This document shows, piece after piece, positions 1-4,691 of a DNA stretch of 6,691 nucleotides; position 1 is the stretch's first letter, and each line of letters starts with the position of its first letter. The notes beneath the pieces are model-generated. The model was not told the origin of the DNA. It ran no database searches and saw only the letters and a program-made list of their open reading frames with translations. Origin of the DNA: Gorillibacterium sp. (GTDB lineage Bacteria; Bacillota; Bacilli; Paenibacillales; NBRC-103111); the NCBI GenBank assembly GCA_014380705.1, contig JACMJI010000356.1, forward strand, positions 1 through 6,691. The letters are read 5' to 3'. A program made the position numbers and the translations under genes.

Positions 1-148
1 CTTTTGCAGCAAGGATTGCTTTGTACTCTACTTCAGCTCGATCTTTACCAGTTATAAAACCGTAACAAAAAGCGACAGCAATACACACCAACAAGAAAAT
101 AAAAGCCATAGAGAAAGCATATTCCGATCTAGTCCACTGTTTATTCAC
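1..148 (-). CDS. Unknown small membrane protein, N-terminal part (cut by left window edge)
   Basis: An open frame on the minus strand starts at GTG (146-148) and runs off the left edge after 49 codons without a stop. AGGTG lies 6 bases before the start. In-frame TTG and GTG codons a few positions further upstream lack a ribosome site, and a TAG precedes them, so this start is preferred. The product begins VNKQWTRSEYAFSMAF. Residues 13-32 form one hydrophobic segment (rich in F, I, L, V, C). A charged stretch with GKDRAEVEYKAI follows, so it looks like a single-pass protein with a possibly helical domain beyond the membrane. It is transcribed divergently from the CPBP gene across an 86-base gap. 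I do not recognise the family. The start and even the reality of the gene are moderately uncertain, because only the end of it is visible. Confidence 0.5.
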   Translation of the reverse strand, partial: MNKQWTRSEYAFSMAFIFLLVCIAVAFCYGFITGKDRAEVEYKAILAAK

Positions 149-211
149 CCACAACACCTACTGTTTTTTTATTCAAGTATAGGTGAATCAGTGGAAAAAG
201 GGAATACACCT

Positions 212-218
212 TTCGACA
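212..218. promoter_or_regulatory. Possible Spo0A box (TTCGACA) in the divergent gap
   Basis: TTCGACA is the exact complement of the 0A-box core TGTCGAA. It lies in the 86-base region between the divergent left-edge gene and the CPBP gene, just before the CPBP ribosome site. One such 7-mer is expected by chance in a window of this size, and another sits inside ypeB (5030-5036), so the evidence is position only. I found no convincing sigma-A promoter beside it. Confidence 0.2.
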
Positions 219-234
219 TGCTTTGAGGGCGATT

Positions 235-840
235 ATGAAAAAATGGGATTTTCGAAAAATAAAGTTTAAATCCGTAAAAATCGAAGAATTGGACAACAGG
301 CTCCTCCTTATTAATTTATATGTGACACAACTGCTTACCCTAGCGCTTGGATTGATCTTCACTTTCTTTCAAAAGAATGAGGTGTGGAAGCAGTTCCCTA
401 TCCGATTTCCCGAGATGTTCTATTGGGGGGCAGGTCTTGCCGCAACAGTATTGGTTGTAGATGTTCTCGTTTCGCGATTTGTCCCGGAAGACGTTTCGGA
501 TGACGGGGGCATCAATGACATGATGTTTGCTGATCGACCTTTATGGCACATCGTCGTTATTTGTCTAGTTGTGGCATTTTGTGAGGAAATTTTGTTTCGA
601 GGCGCCGTACAACACGCATTAGGGCCCTATTGGACAAGTATCCTATTTGCCGCAATCCATGTTCGATATCTGCAGCATTGGCTTATGACAGGACTTGTGT
701 TTTCAATTAGTTACGGCTTAGGTTTCATATACATCCATACAGGTACGTTATGGGCTCCAGTTATTGCTCATTTTCTGATTGATTTTGTTATGGGCTGCAT
801 TATTCGTTATCGGGACAAGCAGGATGGGATTGCCGAATAA
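235..840 (+). CDS. CPBP-family (CAAX-type) intramembrane metalloprotease
   Basis: A 201-residue polytopic membrane protein of the CPBP/Abi family (PF02517-type), membrane glutamate-dependent proteases related to Rce1. The three family motifs are present in order: EEILFR (residues 117-122, EExxxR), FAAIH (138-142, FxxxH) and HFLID (179-183, HxxxD/N). Hydrophobic segments lie near residues 22-45, 62-80, 104-120, 130-142, 150-170 and 173-191. I start at ATG 235 because GAGGG (225-229) lies 5 bases before it; an in-frame TTG at 223 would put that ribosome site inside the gene. The substrate is unknown; in bacteria such proteins process peptides, act in self-immunity or cleave membrane proteins. 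In B. subtilis a CPBP gene (ypbD) lies near ypbH, so this fits the conserved neighbourhood, but orthology to ypbD is inference. It converges on the deacetylase gene with 136 bases between. Confidence 0.88.
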   Translation: MKKWDFRKIKFKSVKIEELDNRLLLINLYVTQLLTLALGLIFTFFQKNEVWKQFPIRFPEMFYWGAGLAATVLVVDVLVSRFVPEDVSDDGGINDMMFADRPLWHIVVICLVVAFCEEILFRGAVQHALGPYWTSILFAAIHVRYLQHWLMTGLVFSISYGLGFIYIHTGTLWAPVIAHFLIDFVMGCIIRYRDKQDGIAE

Positions 841-842
841 AC

Positions 843-876
843 AAAAAAACTTTCCAACCTTTTGGGGTTGAAAAGT
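843..876 (-). terminator. Rho-independent terminator of the deacetylase gene
   Basis: Arms 849-859 and 866-876 pair over 11 positions with one C/A mismatch, leaving a 6-base loop. On the minus strand the hairpin is followed by seven T residues (complement of A843-849). It lies about 100 bases beyond the deacetylase stop. On the plus strand no T-run follows, so it would end the CPBP transcript poorly. Confidence 0.7.
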
Positions 877-943
877 CAGGATACGATGCCATTTCAAAGG
901 CGCCGCGTAAACTCTACACTCGACACTCAAATTCTTCACTTCA

Positions 944-965
944 GGTTTCTTAAGCAGCCTTTTTG
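944..965 (+). terminator. Weak possible terminator downstream of the CPBP gene
   Basis: An imperfect short hairpin, GGTT...GCC with an inner C-G pair (944-959), is followed by TTTTT (960-964). It lies 104 bases past the CPBP stop. The stem is weak and includes a G-U pair and a mismatch, so this is only a candidate. Confidence 0.25.
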
Positions 966-976
966 TTCCATTAGTT

Positions 977-1846
977 TTAGGGTTGTTCCGTTGTATCTAT
1001 TGCATTTGGATCTACAAAGGAGTAACCCTCTTTCTCAAGAGTGGTTAGAAGGTGGTCTAGTCCTTCCGCTGTCCATGCTAATTCATGCATCAGAATATTC
1101 GAGCCCTTATGAAGCATTTTCTGAATATTATCAACAATGAGCTGAGGCTTGTTTGTAGCATCATTAGGCAAATCCCAATCTAAAGAACCATTTGACCAAT
1201 TCATACGCAGCATACCCGCTTTTTTGACGACTGCGCGAACATAGTCATTAGAAATACCATGAGGTGGTCGGAAGAAAACAGGTGTGCTTCCAGTTATATC
1301 CTTTACTTGTGTTTGTACTTTGGTGATCTGATCATCAATTTCTTCATTTGTCAGCTCTGGCAATTTGACATGATCGTAAGAATGATTGCCAATGACTTGG
1401 TCGCGGTCATGTATTACTTTAAGTAATTCTGGATGCTCCTTGATACGGTAACCGTTGACGAAGAAGATGGCTTTAGCATTATGTTTATCTAATGCATCTA
1501 GGATCGGTATTAAGGTTTCTACTGCTTTAGGTCCATCGTCAAAGGTTAGGAGAACCACTTTTTTGTTCCCGCCCTCTCGAATGGGAACGATATCATAATT
1601 ATTGTTCATTCGATAAGTAATTTCAACCTTCGACTCAGGTGATGGACTGGGCGACTTGGATGGTAAAGGCGACGGTGTCAGGGCAATAGGGGTTGTTGTC
1701 ATCATAGGTTCTGTTGGAAGCGATGTCTGAATAGAAGTAGGAATCTCCGAAGCTTTCCCGCTATTTGTCGTGGGATTACCTGCGCACGCTGAAAGAACCA
1801 GAGACAGTGCAGTTGCTGTACTCCAAACACTAATAAATTTTTTCAT
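977..1846 (-). CDS. Polysaccharide deacetylase lipoprotein (NodB homology domain)
   Basis: A 289-residue secreted lipoprotein with a carbohydrate esterase 4 (NodB) domain, expected to remove acetyl groups from peptidoglycan or another N-acetylated glycan outside the membrane. The signal peptide MKKFISVWSTATALSLVLSAC carries a lipobox ending at Cys21. A Ser/Thr/Pro-rich tether follows (about 25-75). Catalytic motifs: TFDDGP (101-106; D103 presumed base, D104 metal), NHSYDH (154-159; metal ligands H155 and H159), RPPHG (193-197), SLDW (221-224) and ILMHE (251-255; H254). RPPHG and LMHE differ slightly from the usual RPPYG and LxHD, but the catalytic Arg and His remain. ATG 1846 is chosen because AAAGG lies 8 bases upstream; GTG at 1855 would overlap that site. 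PdaA/PdaB-type roles in spore or vegetative wall are possible, but the substrate cannot be read from the sequence. Confidence 0.92.
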   Translation of the reverse strand: MKKFISVWSTATALSLVLSACAGNPTTNSGKASEIPTSIQTSLPTEPMMTTTPIALTPSPLPSKSPSPSPESKVEITYRMNNNYDIVPIREGGNKKVVLLTFDDGPKAVETLIPILDALDKHNAKAIFFVNGYRIKEHPELLKVIHDRDQVIGNHSYDHVKLPELTNEEIDDQITKVQTQVKDITGSTPVFFRPPHGISNDYVRAVVKKAGMLRMNWSNGSLDWDLPNDATNKPQLIVDNIQKMLHKGSNILMHELAWTAEGLDHLLTTLEKEGYSFVDPNAIDTTEQP

Positions 1847-1894
1847 GAAAATCACCTTTTGTCTTAATATAGTATGACTATTTAAAGTTACTTT

Positions 1895-1903
1895 AGTATA
1901 TCA
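1895..1903 (-). promoter_or_regulatory. Extended -10 promoter for the deacetylase gene
   Basis: Read on the minus strand this is TGATATACT, a TGn extended -10 with TATACT. The expected -35 position (about 1918-1923) is poor, as is common for extended -10 promoters. Transcription would begin near 1888, giving a leader of about 40 bases before ATG 1846. A CATACTA heptamer (complement of 1870-1876) resembles a sigma-G -10, but no matching -35 was found. Confidence 0.45.
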
Positions 1904-1959
1904 CACCTCATAGCTATTCATTAAAAAGGTATCTTTCCAAAATTTCCTTATTTTCACGT

Positions 1960-1988
1960 GTATACGACACAATTCCCGGTAAATGCTA
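1960..1988 (+). promoter_or_regulatory. Candidate sigma-G (forespore) type promoter of the repeat-protein gene
   Basis: GTATA (1960-1964) and AATGCTA (1982-1988) are separated by 17 bases. This matches the sigma-G consensus GNATR, 17-18 bases, CATNNTA at all defined positions but the first base of the -10. Transcription would start about 1995, leaving a short leader with AGGAGG before ATG 2025. The 12-base inner inverted repeat lies in the spacer. No good sigma-A promoter was seen here. Confidence 0.4.
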
Positions 1989-2024
1989 AATAGGTATCAA
2001 CCCCATTATGAAGGAGGAAAGCAA

Positions 2025-2426
2025 ATGCGAATGAGTGGTTTTATATTTGGTAGCATCGTTGGAGCAGTAGCGGCCACATACCTTACTCGTGGCGGTAAAA
2101 TGTCCAGTAAGATGCCAAATGTAGCAATGTCTGGGATCGGCGCTTCTGTCGGCAAAGCAATGAGTGGAATGATGAATGGTAATAAGAATATGAACGCTCA
2201 GAACAAATCCGCTCAGAATAACCAACAATCTTGTGCTGATCAGAATCAATCTACTGCTAATCAGAGTCAGTTTATTGCTAACCAGAATCAATCTAATGCT
2301 AAACAGGATCAATACGCAATGGGCTTGGATAAAGTGAGCGATCTTGTGAGCAAAGATTCATTTGTGAAGGCACAGGTTAATGAAATTCTGTGTGAGAACA
2401 ACCAATCTGCACATACCGTACGTTAA
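2025..2426 (+). CDS. Small Gln/Asn-rich repeat protein with N-terminal membrane segment, unknown function
   Basis: A 133-residue protein that I do not recognise. Residues 5-20 (GFIFGSIVGAVAATYL) form a glycine-zipper-like membrane segment resembling the start of YtxH-type or small Paenibacillus membrane proteins. A Gly/Met/Ser-rich stretch follows (22-52), then a polar Asn/Gln region (53-98) that ends in four 7-residue repeats of pattern AxQxQxx (71-98). The tail (99-133) looks helical and carries Cys123; Cys70 is the only other cysteine. ATG 2025 is chosen because AGGAGG (2012-2017) sits 7 bases upstream. The in-frame ATG at 1983 would lie inside the candidate promoter, and its 14 extra residues would run over the ribosome site. 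A forespore promoter and a following terminator suggest a single-gene unit. A spore-associated role is inference only. Confidence 0.75.
   Translation: MRMSGFIFGSIVGAVAATYLTRGGKMSSKMPNVAMSGIGASVGKAMSGMMNGNKNMNAQNKSAQNNQQSCADQNQSTANQSQFIANQNQSNAKQDQYAMGLDKVSDLVSKDSFVKAQVNEILCENNQSAHTVR
2235..2318 (+). repeat. Four tandem 21-bp repeats encoding AxQxQxx heptapeptides
   Basis: Units 2235-2255, 2256-2276, 2277-2297 and 2298-2318 each start GCT and encode ADQNQST, ANQSQFI, ANQNQSN and AKQDQYA. Units 1 and 3 are the most alike. The repeat keeps the reading frame, so unit number could vary between strains without breaking the gene. Less regular Gln/Asn-rich sequence precedes it. Confidence 0.85.
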
Positions 2427-2436
2427 TCCGCGAATC

Positions 2437-2475
2437 AAATAACACAATTCCGAACGGGAATTGTGTTATTTTTTC
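2437..2475 (+). terminator. Strong Rho-independent terminator of the repeat-protein gene
   Basis: A perfect 15-base stem, AAATAACACAATTCC (2437-2451) with its complement (2457-2471), closes a 5-base loop (GAACG) and runs into T residues. It starts 10 bases after the stop codon. The other strand has no T-run, so it acts in one direction. Confidence 0.85.
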
Positions 2476-2510
2476 TATAACGGTAATTGTGTTATTTTTT
2501 CTATAATGGG
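2459..2510 (+). repeat. Tandem 26-bp duplication of the terminator 3' arm
   Basis: A 22-base segment running from AATTGTGTTATT to CTATAA occurs identically at 2459-2480 and 2485-2506, separated by CGGT (period 26). It duplicates the right arm and T-tract of the terminator but not the left arm. The second copy can still pair with the left arm (AAATAACACAATT) over 13 bases with a larger loop. Confidence 0.85.
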
Positions 2511-2517
2511 GGTTAAT

Positions 2518-2547
2518 TTAAGATAATGAAATGTTTTAAAATATAAT
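2518..2547 (+). promoter_or_regulatory. Weak possible sigma-A promoter upstream of the adaptor gene
   Basis: TTAAGA (2518-2523) and a perfect TATAAT (2542-2547) are 18 bases apart, within a very AT-rich stretch. The -35 matches at only four of six positions, and AT-rich DNA gives such hits by chance. Confidence 0.25.
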
Positions 2548-2602
2548 GTGAAAGAAAATAAGGAAATTTAAAGGGAGTTATCCCATTAGCGCAGAAGACG
2601 GT

Positions 2603-2632
2603 TTTCCAAAAGAATAGAAGCCGTGATATAAT
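2603..2632 (+). promoter_or_regulatory. Extended -10 promoter for the leader ORF and adaptor gene
   Basis: TGATATAAT (2624-2632) is a perfect -10 with the TGn extension. TTTCCA (2603-2608) at 18 bases is a partial -35. The predicted start near 2639 gives a leader of roughly 115 bases before ATG 2754. Confidence 0.6.
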
Positions 2633-2661
2633 AGATCTATCCCTCTAAATGGGGAGTGCGG

Positions 2662-2757
2662 ATGCTTTTCACCAAACCCGTCGGCATTCATAATCTGTAT
2701 ATAAAGCTCGCTGTGCGGGATGCCCGTATTTTAAAGGCAAAGGAGGATCCTGTATGA
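2662..2757 (+). CDS. Possible 31-codon leader ORF overlapping the adaptor start
   Basis: ATG 2662 follows GGGGAG (2651-2656) at 5 bases and opens a 31-codon frame, beginning MLFTKPVGIHNLYIKLAV and ending KAKEDPV. Its stop is the TGA of an ATGA overlap with the adaptor start (2754-2757). The predicted peptide is basic with no membrane segment, and I know no homologue. The 4-base overlap and ribosome site suggest translational coupling or a regulatory leader. However, the adaptor has its own excellent ribosome site inside this ORF (AAAGGAGG, 2739-2746), so the ORF may be chance. Confidence 0.35.
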   Translation: MLFTKPVGIHNLYIKLAVRDARILKAKEDPV

Positions 2758-3356
2758 AAATCGAACGTCTCGGAATAGATAAAATAAGGATTTTCCTTAC
2801 ATTTGATGACTTATCGGAGCGCGGTATTCAAAAGGAAGATATGTGGAGAGAAGTTCCAAAAGTTCATGAGCTATTCAGTGAAATGATGGAGCAAGCTTAT
2901 TCTGAGCTAGGTTTCGATGCAAATGGTCCTCTTGCGGTTGAGGTCTTTGCTCTACCGGCCCAAGGCATGGTGGTTATTGTTACTCGTGGCAAAATCGGTC
3001 GTTTCCATGAGGAGGACCCCATGGATGAGGAAGATGTATACGAAATGGAAGTAACGCTTGAGCATAGCGACCTCATTTCTTATGCCTTCCATGACTTGGA
3101 AGATTTGATTCGGATGGCCAAGGTAATCAAAGTTAAAATTGAACACGGAGGAACTCTTTTCTCTTATAAAGACAAGTGGATCCTACAGTTTGATACGCCT
3201 GACATGGATGAGAAGGATCCCAAATATCAGGCCCTTATTGCCATTCTTTCTGAATATGGTGAAGCAACATCTGTTACTCGCGCTGTTCTCGAAGAGTATG
3301 GCAAAAAGGTAATTGAAGATGGTGCAATTGATGTCTTATGCAAGCACTTTAGTTAA
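2754..3356 (+). CDS. mecB: MecA/YpbH-family ClpC adaptor protein (negative regulator of competence type)
   Basis: A 200-residue cytosolic adaptor that in B. subtilis delivers substrates to the ClpCP protease and promotes ClpC assembly. MecA targets ComK; YpbH (MecB) is its paralogue, with effects on competence and sporulation. The N-terminal substrate-binding domain (about 1-80) begins MKIERLGIDKIRIFLTFDDL and contains GPLAVEVFALPAQGMVVIVT. An acidic linker follows (86-98, EEDPMDEED...), then the ClpC-binding domain (about 100-200). The N-terminus and QGMVVIVT segment recall YpbH more than MecA, and the position near prsW-ypeB-ypfA matches the ypbH locus, hence the symbol; a MecA label at family level is equally valid. 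AAAGGAGG (2739-2746) precedes ATG by 7 bases. It is transcribed alone, from 2627-2632 to the terminator at 3382. Confidence 0.9.
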   Translation: MKIERLGIDKIRIFLTFDDLSERGIQKEDMWREVPKVHELFSEMMEQAYSELGFDANGPLAVEVFALPAQGMVVIVTRGKIGRFHEEDPMDEEDVYEMEVTLEHSDLISYAFHDLEDLIRMAKVIKVKIEHGGTLFSYKDKWILQFDTPDMDEKDPKYQALIAILSEYGEATSVTRAVLEEYGKKVIEDGAIDVLCKHFS

Positions 3357-3381
3357 AGCGGTCATTCTATTCCACTGATGT

Positions 3382-3415
3382 ACCTGCAGGGATTTCATTC
3401 CCTAGCAGGTTTTTT
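3382..3415 (+). terminator. Rho-independent terminator of the adaptor gene
   Basis: ACCTGC (3382-3387) pairs with GCAGGT (3405-3410), and GGGA (3389-3392) with TCCC (3399-3402), with a small asymmetric bulge and a 6-base loop. A T-run follows (3410-3415). It lies 25 bases after the adaptor stop. Confidence 0.85.
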
Positions 3416-3478
3416 ATTTACATAAATGAATTTATAAGTGTTGGAGTTACCCTTTCTAGCCGAGCGCCCTCCAGCGCC

Positions 3479-3508
3479 GATTTTAGCGATCAAAATGAGC
3501 GCTAAATC
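3479..3508. repeat. Imperfect palindrome, copy 1 of the TAGCGATCAAAATGA element
   Basis: TTTAGCG (3482-3488) pairs with CGCTAAA (3500-3506), and TCA with TGA around an AAA loop, with one A/G mismatch. The outer GA/TC can add pairs with a bulged T. Its core, TAGCGATCAAAATGA then GCGCTA, is nearly identical to copy 2. Confidence 0.7.
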
Positions 3509-3536
3509 CCACAATAGCACCCCCGCGAGGCCGCGC

Positions 3537-3582
3537 CGACCCTAATAGCGATCAAAATGATCGCTATTAGGGTCGTTTATTT
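3537..3582. repeat. Perfect 18-bp palindrome, copy 2; possible terminator
   Basis: CGACCCTAATAGCGATCA (3537-3554) pairs perfectly with 3558-3575 around an AAA loop. TTTATTTTT follows on the plus strand, so it could act as a second terminator before prsW. It shares the core TAGCGATCAAAATGA(G/T)CGCTA with copy 1. The region between the copies and before copy 1 is GC-rich, unlike the AT-rich flanks, which fits a dispersed intergenic repeat. Confidence 0.75.
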
Positions 3583-3621
3583 TTGAAGACATGGCGGATA
3601 ATTCTGGTTTAAGGATAGCAG

Positions 3622-4374
3622 ATGAAAGCAGAAGAGGGTATAATGGGTGTACTTTACAAAATGAGGTTATCAGTTATGATATTATCGCTTGTCGCTGCCG
3701 CGGTGGCGCCTGGATTTGCTCTACTTACCTATTTATATTTAAAAGACCGTTATGAAACGGAGCCAATTAAAGTTGTGTTGCGCATGTTTTTGTGCGGGGC
3801 ACTCAGTGTATTCCCGGTTATGGTTCTTCAACGTGCACTTATTCTGTCATTGGGTGAGAACACCTTTATGTTCTCCTTCGTATATTCAGCTGGTATGGAG
3901 GAGCTAATGAAGTGGTCTATCTTATACCTGCTCATCTATAAGCATGTAGATTTTGACGAGCCCTATGATGGCATCGTTTATGCTGCTGCAGTTTCTCTTG
4001 GTTTTGCCACGCTTGAGAATGTTATTTATGCTTTAATGAATTTTACAACCTTTTCCCAAATTATGCTAAGAGCTCTCCTGCCCGTTTCCGGGCACGCTTT
4101 GTTTGCTATCGTCATGGGTTACTATATGGGTCGGGCTAAATTCAACAGGTCCAAATCAACGCGTCTACAGCTGCTATGGCTGTCATTGCTTCTTCCAATC
4201 CTCTATCATGGCTTATTTGACTATATCCTGACTGACTATCAAACTTATTGGGTCTGGATGATGGCACCGCTTATGATTTATCTCTGGGCACGATCCCTTT
4301 GGAGAATTAAACATGCGAATTTGGCTTCACCCTTACGTTCGGTTCTAGACGAGGAGTTTAATATCTCCATATAA
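3622..4374 (+). CDS. prsW: PrsW-family intramembrane protease
   Basis: A polytopic membrane protease of 250 residues from this start. In B. subtilis PrsW makes the first cut in the anti-sigma factor RsiW, releasing sigma-W in response to antimicrobial peptides and envelope stress. Family landmarks: APGFALLTYLYLKDRYETEP (29-48), GMEELMKW (91-98; E93, E94, K97), FDEPYDGIVYAAAVSLGFAT (111-130) leading into LEN (131-133), LLPVSGHALFA (152-162; H158) and HGLFD (196-200). About seven hydrophobic segments are spread through it. The start is uncertain. ATG 3622 has AAGGA at 6 bases; ATG 3643 has GAGGG at 4 bases; ATG 3676 would best match the length of B. subtilis PrsW (about 218 residues), making the first 18 residues an extension. 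Whether a RsiW-type substrate exists here cannot be seen. The -35/-10 for this gene is unclear. Confidence 0.9.
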   Translation: MKAEEGIMGVLYKMRLSVMILSLVAAAVAPGFALLTYLYLKDRYETEPIKVVLRMFLCGALSVFPVMVLQRALILSLGENTFMFSFVYSAGMEELMKWSILYLLIYKHVDFDEPYDGIVYAAAVSLGFATLENVIYALMNFTTFSQIMLRALLPVSGHALFAIVMGYYMGRAKFNRSKSTRLQLLWLSLLLPILYHGLFDYILTDYQTYWVWMMAPLMIYLWARSLWRIKHANLASPLRSVLDEEFNISI

Positions 4375-4463
4375 GGTTATACTAAATCCAATAATGAACG
4401 CTGATCTTATATTCTTCGGCTAACGAATAACGTCGATGGCGTTTATCTTTGGGGGGTTGACCA

Positions 4464-4616
4464 TTGTCTGCGCGTGTGAAGGTTCGTATTCGCTGCTGTA
4501 AATGTGGTGAAAATTTTATTCTAAAGGGAATTAGGTCCAAAGGTCATGTGGATACAGGGTTTAAACGATGTCTGTGTGATAACGAAGGTGACATAGAAAT
4601 TGAAGAGTTGAGATGA
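4464..4616 (+). CDS. Small Cys-rich, zinc-ribbon-like protein (50 aa)
   Basis: A TTG-started frame of 50 codons beginning MSARVKVRIRCCKCGENFIL. Cys11, Cys12 and Cys14 form CCxCGE, and Cys36 and Cys38 form RCLCDN, about 21 residues apart, giving a four-ligand zinc-ribbon-like layout. The tail is acidic (EGDIEIEELR). An in-frame TGA (4458-4460) just upstream leaves TTG 4464 or GTG 4476 as starts. A G-run (4451-4456) lies 7 bases before TTG, which favours it. The gene ends inside a good terminator, which supports it being real. It lies between prsW and ypeB, where B. subtilis has sleB. I do not recognise a named family. Function could be RNA or protein binding; no claim beyond metal binding is supported. 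Confidence 0.65.
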   Translation: MSARVKVRIRCCKCGENFILKGIRSKGHVDTGFKRCLCDNEGDIEIEELR

Positions 4617-4644
4617 GACTGGCTTAAGAAGCTGGTCTCTTTTT
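4615..4644 (+). terminator. Terminator overlapping the stop codon of the Cys-rich gene
   Basis: GAGACTGGCTT (4615-4625) pairs with AAGCTGGTCTC (4629-4639) over 11 positions, including two G-U pairs, around a 3-base loop. TTTTT (4640-4644) follows. The left arm begins inside the TGA stop (4614-4616). It should separate ypeB transcription from the genes upstream. Confidence 0.85.
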
Positions 4645-4661
4645 CTTTATTCTGATGAGAT

Positions 4662-4691
4662 GAATAAACATGTCAAGGTAGACAAAACCTA
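4662..4691 (+). promoter_or_regulatory. Weak candidate sigma-G promoter of ypeB
   Basis: GAATA (4662-4666) fits the sigma-G -35 GNATR. AAACCTA (4685-4691), 18 bases later, fits the -10 CATNNTA only in part (A and TA). A separate ypeB promoter is expected in this 82-base gap because a terminator precedes it, and sleB-ypeB is sigma-G dependent in B. subtilis. The match itself is poor. Confidence 0.22.

Larger units (their letters stand above)
1940..2569. repeat. Region bounded by two nested inverted-repeat pairs
   Basis: The outer pair is a perfect 16-base inverted repeat, AAATTTCCTTATTTTC at 1940-1955 with its complement at 2554-2569. The inner pair is a perfect 12-base inverted repeat, ACACAATTCCCG at 1967-1978 with its complement at 2455-2466; the right inner arm is also part of the terminator stem. 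The two pairs have the same order and orientation and enclose the small repeat-protein gene. Spacing between outer and inner arms differs (11 bases left, 87 right, the right side containing a 26-base duplication). No clean target-site duplication is visible outside the outer arms. This could be an old inverted duplication or a small cassette; chance is not excluded for either pair alone. Confidence 0.55.

Noticed and set aside
141..362. 73-codon minus-strand ORF over the CPBP start
   Set aside because: It is antisense to the CPBP coding region, in a different frame from the left-edge gene, with no recognisable protein features.
862..1140. 92-codon plus-strand ORF
   Set aside because: It overlaps the 3' end of the deacetylase gene, covers its terminator region, has no ribosome site and no family resemblance.
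1870..1876. Sigma-G/K promoter for the deacetylase (CATACTA on the minus strand)
   Set aside because: The -10 fits, but no GNATR or AC element lies at the required distance; the extended -10 at 1895-1903 is a simpler choice.
1983..2024. Earlier start (MLNRYQPHYEGGKQ) for the repeat protein
   Set aside because: The ATG lies inside the sigma-G-like -10, and the ideal AGGAGG sits before ATG 2025 instead.
1986..2312. 108-codon minus-strand ORF opposite the repeat gene
   Set aside because: It reads the complement of the Gln/Asn-rich repeats as Leu/Ile/Ser-rich sequence, has no supporting ribosome site, and the plus-strand gene has AGGAGG, a promoter and a terminator.
2235..2318. CRISPR-like array
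   Set aside because: The repeats are contiguous, in frame and without spacers, so they are coding tandem repeats.
2649..2693. A second short leader frame (MGSADAFHQ...)
   Set aside because: It is only 14 codons, has no ribosome site, and its start is the first G-rich triplet of the leader. The 31-codon frame is better supported.
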